This document shows positions 1 through 5,005 of a stretch of DNA of 5,576 nt, piece after piece. Each line of letters starts with the position of its first letter. Position 1 is the first letter of the stretch. The stretch comes from Gammaproteobacteria bacterium. Lineage in GTDB: Bacteria; Pseudomonadota; Gammaproteobacteria; Steroidobacterales; Rariloculaceae. The DNA is taken from the NCBI GenBank assembly GCA_004357505.1, contig SMWC01000031.1, forward strand, positions 1 through 5,576, given 5' to 3'. Under the pieces are notes generated by a model. That model was given only the letters and a program-made list of their open reading frames with translations, did not search any database and had not been told where the DNA came from. The translations under genes were made by a program, and so were the position numbers.

Positions 1-1049
1 GCGAACCCGCGCCCGGCCGTCACGTTGTCACCTTGCCCGGCGATGATGCCGGACAGGATCGGTACCATCGGCAGCACGCACGGCGTAAAGGCCAGCAGTA
101 AACCTAAGCCGTAAAAGGTGCCCAGAACCAGCCACCAGGAACTGTTGAGGACCAGCATCGCGAGGCGATCCTGCTCGGAGACGAACAACACCGTGTCATC
201 GACGGCGGCGGCGAACGTACCGGAGGCGGGAAGGTCGAGGACGATGGATTGTGCGATGACCGGATAGCAAACGCTGTCGACCTTGCAGCCCTGCAGTGTC
301 GCATCGATCACGACTTCGATAGCGTCAGGGCTCGCTCTGGAGAACGGTAACTCGGCCTCAACGTAGTTGTAGAATACCTCCACATCGCCGAAATACTCAT
401 CGTAATGCGGTTCACCCGCGGGGATGCGGGCGGCTCCGAGCTGAATCTCGCTGCCTGTGTTGAACGCGAATTTTTCGCTGTACAGGTAATAACCCGGCTC
501 GATGCGCCAGCTCAACGTGATCTGGTTGGCGCCGTCGACACGACCATCCAAGACGAACGCTTCGTCCGCCGGCAATAGTCCCGAGTCCGAGGTGCCGAAG
601 AACAAAGAGCTACCCTTCGGTAGAGAGACGTTGCTGGTCCAGCGCTGCGGGGGATAACACAGGCCGATATCTGCACAGCCCTGAGCGGTGAGCTGGAAGT
701 CCAACTCGTCGGTTTCCGTGGACCGCCAATACGGAATACTGACCTCAAATTGACCTCGATAGGTTTCGACCACGCCGAAGAACTCGTCCTCGTGAATCTC
801 GCCACTGGGAAGAACCGCTGCGCCTAACGTCACGGCAGCTGTCTGACTCGCAAAATCGAAGCGCTCCCGGTAAAGGTAATAGCCGTCTTGAACCTCGAAC
901 TTCAGTAATAATTGGTCGGACGACGCCTCAATTGTGTAAGGAAACGCCTCTTCTGGCGGTAAGACATCTTGCGCCTCGGCGACCGCGAAACCCGCTAGGC
1001 TCGGAATCAGGAGCAGCAGTTTGGCCGCTAAGCTATACCAGTAATGCAT
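1..1049 (-). CDS. dsbD: Thiol:disulfide interchange protein DsbD, N-terminal part with two tandem alpha domains (partial, runs off left edge)
   Basis: Inner-membrane protein that passes electrons from cytoplasmic thioredoxin to periplasmic partners such as DsbC and cytochrome c maturation proteins. The frame is open from the ATG at 1049 to the edge (349 codons). Residues 1-26 look like a signal peptide (MHYWYSLAAKLLLLIPSLAG, then AVAEA). Two copies of the periplasmic DsbD-alpha fold follow. Copy 1 has cap loop DEFFG (88-92) and redox pair C125/C131 in QGCADIGLCYPP, nearly identical to the E. coli active site. Copy 2 has cap loop DEYFG (217-221) and pair C255/C261 in QGCKVDSVCYPV. The first beta-domain membrane helix starts near residue 304 and carries FTPCVLPM with C324, equivalent to E. 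coli C163. The rest of the beta domain and the thioredoxin-like gamma domain lie outside the window. E. coli DsbD has only one alpha domain. The start is supported by GAGGA 7 nt upstream, and cutA ends 3 nt before it. Family assignment is secure; the role of the second alpha copy is unknown. Confidence 0.93.
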   Translation of the reverse strand, partial: MHYWYSLAAKLLLLIPSLAGFAVAEAQDVLPPEEAFPYTIEASSDQLLLKFEVQDGYYLYRERFDFASQTAAVTLGAAVLPSGEIHEDEFFGVVETYRGQFEVSIPYWRSTETDELDFQLTAQGCADIGLCYPPQRWTSNVSLPKGSSLFFGTSDSGLLPADEAFVLDGRVDGANQITLSWRIEPGYYLYSEKFAFNTGSEIQLGAARIPAGEPHYDEYFGDVEVFYNYVEAELPFSRASPDAIEVVIDATLQGCKVDSVCYPVIAQSIVLDLPASGTFAAAVDDTVLFVSEQDRLAMLVLNSSWWLVLGTFYGLGLLLAFTPCVLPMVPILSGIIAGQGDNVTAGRGF

Positions 1050-1052
1050 GCG

Positions 1053-1421
1053 TTATTCCTCAGGACTGACAGATGCAGCGAGCCACTTCAGATAGTCCGA
1101 AGAACCGCTATGAACAGTGACCGCCAGAATCTCTGGTAGTTCAGATCTCGTTCGCTCTCGGATCGTTGTCTTAAGTGCCTCGAACCGGTCTTGTGTGGTT
1201 TTGATCAACACGAATACTTCTTGATCACGCTGTAATTTCGCCTCCCAACGATAAGTCGACACTATACCTGCAAGTCTGCTGACACACGCTGCAAGGCGCT
1301 GTTCTACTAGTGCTTCAGCGAGATCGTCGGCCTCCTGGGCATTGCCGCAGGTCGTCAATACCAGCAGGGCTTCGGAGCTCACGGGACGTTGTCGCCTGTA
1401 GCTTGTCAGGGCGGTAAGCAT
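1053..1421 (-). CDS. cutA: CutA1 family divalent-ion tolerance protein
   Basis: Small cytoplasmic protein of the CutA1 family, a very stable homotrimer with a PII-like ferredoxin fold. It was linked genetically to copper and divalent cation tolerance in E. coli, but its biochemical role is unsettled. Visible family signatures are the first strand ALLVLTTCGN, the helix and turn LVEQRLAACVSRL, the central Y-x-W-E segment (TYRWEAKLQRDQEV), the strand VLIKTT and the C-terminal SELPEILAVTV followed by SDYLKWLAAS. The frame from ATG 1421 gives 122 residues. An in-frame GTG at 1382 would give 109 residues starting MSSEALLVLTTCG, which fits the usual family length better. Neither start has a convincing Shine-Dalgarno sequence, so the first 13 residues are doubtful. 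It is the first gene of a probable cutA-dsbD operon, divergent from groES; the same pair lies near groESL in E. coli. I found no clear promoter for it. Confidence 0.93.
   Translation of the reverse strand: MLTALTSYRRQRPVSSEALLVLTTCGNAQEADDLAEALVEQRLAACVSRLAGIVSTYRWEAKLQRDQEVFVLIKTTQDRFEALKTTIRERTRSELPEILAVTVHSGSSDYLKWLAASVSPEE
1057..1061 (-). promoter_or_regulatory. Ribosome-binding site of dsbD inside the end of cutA
   Basis: The minus strand reads GAGGA here, 7 nt before the dsbD ATG at 1049. It lies within the last codons of cutA, so translation of the two genes is probably coupled. It fixes the dsbD start directly ahead of the signal peptide. Confidence 0.7.
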
Positions 1422-1464
1422 AGCTGGGTCAGTGAGCTTATGTCATGGCCATTGATCACAACCC

Positions 1465-1493
1465 CTTGAAATTCGGCGGTTCATCACTATTAT
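1465..1493 (+). promoter_or_regulatory. groESL promoter with a sigma-32-like -35 box and a sigma-70-like -10
   Basis: The sequence CCCCTTGAAA ends at 1471. Its CTTGAAA core (1465-1471) matches the heat-shock sigma factor (RpoH) -35 consensus, and the TTGAAA inside it is also an acceptable housekeeping -35. After 16 nt comes TATTAT (1488-1493), one mismatch from TATAAT. For RpoH the -10 would be CACTATTA at 1485-1492 after 13 nt, which only partly resembles CCCCATnTA. Either reading places the transcription start near 1500, inside the CIRCE palindrome, so bound repressor would block initiation. The leader would be about 86 nt. The boxes are seen directly; which sigma factor uses them is inference. 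Confidence 0.6.
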
Positions 1494-1523
1494 TAGCACT
1501 CGACTCAGCCGAGTGCTAATAAT
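1489..1523 (+). promoter_or_regulatory. CIRCE operator (HrcA binding site)
   Basis: The core TTAGCACTC (1493-1501), a 9-nt spacer and GAGTGCTAA (1511-1519) match the CIRCE consensus at every position. The palindrome extends to perfect 14-bp arms (1489-1502 and 1510-1523) around a 7-nt centre. CIRCE is the operator of the heat-shock repressor HrcA, which needs GroEL for activity, so free GroEL feeds back on groESL expression. The site overlaps the -10 box and the predicted start, the usual repressing arrangement. An hrcA gene is therefore expected elsewhere in this genome; it is not in the window. Confidence 0.95.
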
Positions 1524-1546
1524 CAATGCGGCTGACATATTAATTT

Positions 1547-1578
1547 TTTCTATTAAATCATAGACTTGTACATGGAGA
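1547..1578 (+). promoter_or_regulatory. Possible fourU-like RNA thermometer hairpin over the groES ribosome-binding site
   Basis: The groES Shine-Dalgarno GGAG (1574-1577) lies 8 nt before the ATG. On the mRNA, UUUCUAU (1547-1553) can pair without a gap with AUGGAGA (1572-1578): seven pairs, two of them G-U, around an 18-nt loop. The 5' strand lies in a run of six U. A weak U-rich helix hiding the ribosome-binding site is the design of fourU thermometers, which have been reported ahead of enterobacterial groES. The pairing is seen in the sequence; thermosensing is inference, and a helix this weak may not matter in vivo. Confidence 0.3.
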
Positions 1579-1585
1579 CCCACCA

Positions 1586-1876
1586 ATGAAAATTCGTCCC
1601 TTACATGATCGCGTCATAATTCGGCGCACGGAGGAAGAGGGGATCTCCCCTGGGGGCATCGTGATACCCGATACCGCGACCGAAAAGCCGATCAAAGGTG
1701 AAGTCGTGGCCGTGGGCAACGGTAAGGTGCTGGACAGTGGCGAGACGCGGGCCCTGGACCTGAAAGCTGGCGATAAGGTTTTGTTCGGTAAGTATTCCGG
1801 TACAGAGGTCAAGGTCGACGGCGAAGAACTGCTGGTCATGCGCGAAGACGACGTCATGGCCGTGATTGATGGCTAA
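1586..1876 (+). CDS. groES: Co-chaperonin GroES (Cpn10)
   Basis: Cytoplasmic heptameric lid of the GroEL folding chamber. The protein has 96 residues, one fewer than E. coli GroES, and aligns over its whole length. It begins MKIRPLHDRVIIRR, typical of the family. The mobile loop is about residues 16-32, with the hydrophobic GroEL-contacting tripeptide IVI (25-27) inside GGIVIPDTA. The roof-loop region is around LDSGETRALDLKAGD, and the C terminus contains KYSGTEVKVDGEELLVMRED. The ATG is preceded by GGAG with a 8-nt gap. It is the first gene of the groESL operon, with groEL 51 nt downstream. Expression is probably controlled by the CIRCE/HrcA operator and perhaps RpoH. Nothing in the protein is unusual. 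Confidence 0.98.
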   Translation: MKIRPLHDRVIIRRTEEEGISPGGIVIPDTATEKPIKGEVVAVGNGKVLDSGETRALDLKAGDKVLFGKYSGTEVKVDGEELLVMREDDVMAVIDG

Positions 1877-1927
1877 CCCCCATCTCATACGTATTTAAGT
1901 AATTGCAAGAATGTTAGGGAGATTGAA

Positions 1928-3568
1928 ATGCCTAAAGAAGTGAGATTTGCCGATGACGCGCGCCAACGGTTGCTAACGGGCGTCAATGTGCTGGCAAACG
2001 CCGTCAAGGTGACCCTCGGCCCCAAGGGTCGCAACGTAGTCATCGAAAAGAGTTTCGGTGCGCCGACCGTCACGAAGGATGGTGTATCCGTCGCGAAGGA
2101 ACTCGACCTCGAAGACAAGTTCGAGAACATGGGTGCCCAGATGATCAAGGAAGTAGCGTCCCAGACGTCCGATGCGGCGGGAGACGGCACGACGACGGCC
2201 ACGATACTCGCCCAGGCGATTCTGCGCGAGGGGCTTAAGGGCGTCGCCGCCGGCTTCAATCCTATGGATCTCAAGCGCGGAGTGGATAAGGCTTCCGCGG
2301 CGCTGGTCAAGGAGCTGGAGAACATTTCTAAACCGTGTGACGACAATAAATCGATCGCCCAAGTGGGCACGATCTCTGCAAACGCCGATGAGGAAATCGG
2401 CACCATCATCGCCGATGCCATGGGCAAAGTCGGCAAGGAAGGCGTGATCACCGTCGAAGAGGGCTCGGGACTCGAAAACGACCTCGAAGTCGTCGAAGGC
2501 ATGCAATTCGATCGTGGTTATCTCTCGCCGTACTTCATCAACGACCAGGAGACCCAGTCGGTACTGCTGGAGGATCCCTACATTCTTATCCACGACAAGA
2601 AGATTTCGAACATTCGCGATCTGTTGCCGCTGCTTGAGAGCGTTGCGAAGTCGGGCCGGCCGTTGTTGCTGATCGCTGAGGATGTGGAAGGTGAGGCCCT
2701 GGCAACTCTGGTGGTGAACAACATTCGCGGTATCGTCAAGGTTGCGGCCGTCAAGGCGCCGGGCTTCGGCGATCGGCGCAAGGCCATGCTGCAGGACATC
2801 GCGCTACTGACCGGCGGCCAGGTCATTTCCGAGGAAGTCGGATTGTCGTTGGAGAAGGCCAAGCTTGAAGATCTGGGTGGGGCGAAGAAGGTCCAGATCA
2901 CCAAGGAAAACACCACCCTCATCGATGGGGGCGGACGATCCGAGGACATCAAAGGTCGGGTCGATCAGATCAACAAGGAAATCGAAGACTCTACATCCGA
3001 TTACGACAAAGAGAAGCTTCAGGAGCGGGTAGCGAAGCTCGCAGGCGGCGTAGCGGTCATCAAGGTTGGTGCGGCGACCGAGATCGAGATGAAGGAGAAA
3101 AAGGCTAGGGTCGAAGACGCGTTGCATGCAACTCGCGCTGCGGTAGAAGAAGGGGTCGTGGTCGGTGGCGGTGTCGCTTTTATCCGCGCTCTGTCGGCTC
3201 TCGATAAGCTCAAGGGCGCCAACGATGATCAGGATATGGGTATTAAAATCCTGCGTCGTGCCGTCGAGGAACCCCTGCGCCAGATCGTCGCGAACGCAGG
3301 TGAAGACGCTGCGGTTGTCCTGAATGAGGTCCTCAAAGGCAAGGGCAACTATGGCTTCGACGCGGCCACGGGTGAGTACGGTGATTTGATCGAGCGCGGC
3401 ATCATCGATCCCACCAAGGTGACTCGCTTGGCCCTGCAGAACGCCGCATCCGTCGCGGGTCTGCTGCTAACCACCGAGGCCATGATTGCCGAAGCGCCTA
3501 AGGAAGACACCGGTGGTTCGGGGGGGGGTGGTATGCCGGATATGGGTGGTATGGGCGGCATGATGTAA
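1928..3568 (+). CDS. groEL: Chaperonin GroEL (Cpn60, HSP60)
   Basis: ATP-driven chaperonin that forms two stacked heptameric rings and refolds proteins under the GroES lid in the cytoplasm. At 546 residues it is full length, close to the 548 of E. coli. The equatorial nucleotide site shows TLGPKGRN (29-36) and GDGTTT (85-90, with D86 the counterpart of E. coli D87). The catalytic aspartate is D397 in RVEDALHATRAAVEEG (E. coli D398). The apical domain includes EGMQFDRGYLSPYF and VAAVKAPGFGDRRK. The C terminus is a glycine/methionine tail (529-546, ending GGMGGMM), as in most proteobacterial GroELs. The ATG follows AGGGAG (1916-1921) by 6 nt. A run of nine G (3520-3528) encodes part of the tail. 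The gene is co-transcribed with groES and ends before a strong terminator. Confidence 0.98.
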   Translation: MPKEVRFADDARQRLLTGVNVLANAVKVTLGPKGRNVVIEKSFGAPTVTKDGVSVAKELDLEDKFENMGAQMIKEVASQTSDAAGDGTTTATILAQAILREGLKGVAAGFNPMDLKRGVDKASAALVKELENISKPCDDNKSIAQVGTISANADEEIGTIIADAMGKVGKEGVITVEEGSGLENDLEVVEGMQFDRGYLSPYFINDQETQSVLLEDPYILIHDKKISNIRDLLPLLESVAKSGRPLLLIAEDVEGEALATLVVNNIRGIVKVAAVKAPGFGDRRKAMLQDIALLTGGQVISEEVGLSLEKAKLEDLGGAKKVQITKENTTLIDGGGRSEDIKGRVDQINKEIEDSTSDYDKEKLQERVAKLAGGVAVIKVGAATEIEMKEKKARVEDALHATRAAVEEGVVVGGGVAFIRALSALDKLKGANDDQDMGIKILRRAVEEPLRQIVANAGEDAAVVLNEVLKGKGNYGFDAATGEYGDLIERGIIDPTKVTRLALQNAASVAGLLLTTEAMIAEAPKEDTGGSGGGGMPDMGGMGGMM

Positions 3569-3598
3569 GTTACGCCGACCCGGCAGCCGTAAGTTAAG

Positions 3599-3627
3599 AA
3601 GCCCCGCCATGTGCGGGGCTTTTTTTG
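3599..3627 (+). terminator. Intrinsic terminator of the groESL operon
   Basis: The stem AAGCCCCGC (3599-3607) and GCGGGGCTT (3613-3621) surrounds the 5-nt loop CATGT, and a run of seven T (3620-3626) follows. It lies 30 nt after the groEL stop. It is a textbook rho-independent terminator and separates groESL from the downstream zinc-finger/hldD/waaF unit. Confidence 0.93.
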
Positions 3628-3711
3628 AACTGTAGGGGCGACACAGCCGGCGCGCCGAGAGGGTGGTCTGGGCTCATGGCGACGAGGCACATGCGCAGAA
3701 AGTCCAGGAGG

Positions 3712-3717
3712 TATAAT
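3712..3717 (+). promoter_or_regulatory. Candidate -10 box for the zinc-finger/hldD/waaF operon
   Basis: A perfect TATAAT lies between the groESL terminator and the zinc-finger gene, where a new promoter is needed. Transcription would start near 3724, giving a leader of about 60 nt. No good -35 is present 16-18 nt upstream (the bases there read around CACATGCG), and there is no TGn extension, so the assignment rests on the -10 and the location. The same bases also form the spacer and ATG of a 17-codon ORF preceded by AGGAGG, an alternative reading. Confidence 0.4.
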
Positions 3718-3772
3718 GGCGGCCCTTAAGATTGCGAAGATGCAAGTCGGTGCGAATACGAGCAGGTAGAGT

Positions 3773-3777
3773 GGAGG
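3773..3777 (+). promoter_or_regulatory. Ribosome-binding site that selects the TTG start of the zinc-finger gene
   Basis: GGAGG lies 5 nt before the TTG at 3783. It is the best Shine-Dalgarno match near this gene and supports TTG 3783 over the other in-frame candidates, TTG 3732 and GTG 3771. Confidence 0.6.
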
Positions 3778-3782
3778 AAGAG

Positions 3783-3971
3783 TTGATCGTCGCGAACGCG
3801 GAGAACAGTTACCGCGTAGGCCCAGACGATCTGCCTCTGCATTGCCCCTTGCCCGGCATGTATCTGTGGAACTCTCATCCGAAAGTCTATCTGCAGATAG
3901 AAGCGACAGGAGAGTCCAAATGCCCTTATTGTGGGGCGGCTTACGAACTGGCAACCGACGCATCACAGTGA
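3783..3971 (+). CDS. Small CHCC-type zinc-finger protein (NDUFS6-like domain)
   Basis: A 62-residue protein that matches the zf-CHCC family (Pfam zf-CHCC), related to the zinc-binding end of mitochondrial complex I subunit NDUFS6. Its bacterial role is not established. The four likely zinc ligands are C21 (in LPLHCPLPG), H32 (LWNSHPKVYL), C47 and C50 (KCPYCG). The conserved core runs from about residue 10 to 56, leaving almost no extra domain. The start is chosen as TTG 3783 because GGAGG lies 5 nt upstream and the length fits the family. The frame stays open upstream to TTG 3732, but those residues (RRCKSVRIRAGR) do not resemble the family. It is probably the first gene of a unit with hldD and waaF, 89 nt ahead of hldD, after its own promoter. 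Similar small genes lie near LPS core genes in some other proteobacteria (recalled, not checked). The domain call is firm; the start is moderately sure. Confidence 0.85.
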   Translation: MIVANAENSYRVGPDDLPLHCPLPGMYLWNSHPKVYLQIEATGESKCPYCGAAYELATDASQ

Positions 3972-4060
3972 GCTGACGGTGATTGCCGCTGGTAGCGGTG
4001 GTTTCCCGCACCACATCCATGAAATTCTTCCACGTCTCGTACAGGGGTCGTACCAAGCTG

Positions 4061-5005
4061 ATGATTGTCGTGACCGGCGGCGCCGGATTTATCGGTAGTA
4101 ACCTCGTCCGTGCATTGAATCGCCGCGGCGAGCAGGACATTCTCGTCGTGGATGATCTGACCGATGGCCACAAGTTTACTAACCTGGTGGATTGTGAGAT
4201 TGCCGATTACTGGGATAAAGATTTTTTTCAGCGGCGCTTAAGATCGGGTCTGACTTTTCAGCCGAAGTGTATTTTCCATCAGGGTGCCTGTTCGGTGACC
4301 ACGGAGTGGAACGGCCGCTACATGATGGAGACGAACTACCGTTACTCGACCGAGTTACTCGATTATTGCCTCGCGAACGCGATCCCATTGATCTATGCGT
4401 CGTCAGCCGCAGTGTATGGCGCGAGCAAGAAGTTCAACGAAGACCCCCGGGTCGAACGTCCACTCAACGTCTACGGTTATTCTAAGCTTCTATTCGACCA
4501 GTACGTCAGGCGCAGGCTTTCGGCGGCGACATCACCGATCGTCGGGCTGCGTTACTTCAACGTCTATGGGCCAGGTGAAGCGCACAAGGGAGCGATGGCC
4601 AGTATTGTCTGGCATCTAAATCAGCAGGTTCTCGACAGCGGTAAGGCGAGATTATTCGAGGGGAGCGGCGGCTATGAAGACGGGGAGCAACTGCGAGACT
4701 TTATTTACGTAGACGACGTTGCGAGCGTCAACCTGTGGTTCTCGGAACATCCGAAGTGTTCCGGAATTTTCAACGTCGGCAGTGGCCATGCGTCGACGTT
4801 CAACGAAGTGGCGAATGCCGTTATCAAGTGGCATGGGAAGGGCGAGATAGTCTATGTTCCGTTTCCAGAAAATCTAAAGAACAGCTATCAAAGTTTCACG
4901 GAAGCAGACATCAGTGCGCTTAGGGCCGCGGGCTACTCAGCTGATTTTATGAATGTCAGTAGCGGAGTAAGTGCGTATCTAGGTATCCTCGACGAAGGTA
5001 AGTGA
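4061..5005 (+). CDS. hldD: ADP-L-glycero-D-manno-heptose-6-epimerase HldD
   Basis: Cytoplasmic enzyme of the extended short-chain dehydrogenase family. It converts ADP-D-glycero-D-manno-heptose to the L-glycero form, the last step in making the LPS heptose donor. The 314-residue product aligns end to end with E. coli HldD (310). The NADP-binding GGAGFIG is at residues 6-12 and VVDDLTDG at 29-36. HQGACSVTTEW (73-83), the S114 region (YASSAAVYG), the YxxxK pair Y138/K142 in NVYGYSK, and K176 in AHKGAMAS match the E. coli catalytic residues (Y140 and K178). A loop YEDGEQLRDF is about five residues longer than in E. coli and resembles non-enteric HldDs. The start ATG 4061 gives MIVVTGGAGFIG as in the family; the frame continues up to TTG 3983 without homology. 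AGGGG lies 13 nt upstream, rather far. The stop overlaps the waaF start by 4 nt. Confidence 0.96.
   Translation: MIVVTGGAGFIGSNLVRALNRRGEQDILVVDDLTDGHKFTNLVDCEIADYWDKDFFQRRLRSGLTFQPKCIFHQGACSVTTEWNGRYMMETNYRYSTELLDYCLANAIPLIYASSAAVYGASKKFNEDPRVERPLNVYGYSKLLFDQYVRRRLSAATSPIVGLRYFNVYGPGEAHKGAMASIVWHLNQQVLDSGKARLFEGSGGYEDGEQLRDFIYVDDVASVNLWFSEHPKCSGIFNVGSGHASTFNEVANAVIKWHGKGEIVYVPFPENLKNSYQSFTEADISALRAAGYSADFMNVSSGVSAYLGILDEGK

Noticed and set aside
104..805. Minus-strand open frames of 66 and 97 codons in the dsbD region
   Set aside because: They lie in a different frame from dsbD, whose frame is open across the whole stretch and carries clear DsbD motifs.
1422..1464. cutA promoter on the minus strand (TTGTGA with CATAAG)
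   Set aside because: The spacing is 13 nt, both boxes are four of six matches, and nothing else supports it.
1532..1563. Second groES promoter from CTGACA (1532-1537) plus downstream AT-rich bases
   Set aside because: No acceptable -10 lies 16-18 nt downstream. The best match, TATTAA, is only 13 nt away.
1885..2593. Two long overlapping minus-strand open frames (205 and 206 codons) opposite groEL
   Set aside because: They mirror the codon structure of groEL on the other strand. They overlap each other, have no Shine-Dalgarno support, and show no recognisable protein motif.
3732..3782. N-terminal extension of the zinc-finger protein from TTG 3732
   Set aside because: The added residues do not resemble the family, there is no good Shine-Dalgarno before TTG 3732, and GGAGG sits ideally before TTG 3783.
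3983..4060. N-terminal extension of HldD from TTG 3983 or ATG 4019
   Set aside because: HldD proteins begin with MI-V-TGGAGFIG, which is exactly what ATG 4061 gives. The extension has no homology and no Shine-Dalgarno.
3349..4173. Long minus-strand open frame (274 codons) opposite the groEL end, terminator, zinc-finger gene and hldD start
   Set aside because: It crosses the groEL terminator and lies opposite three well-supported genes. Its translation is low-complexity, rich in P, R and S, and matches no family I recognise.
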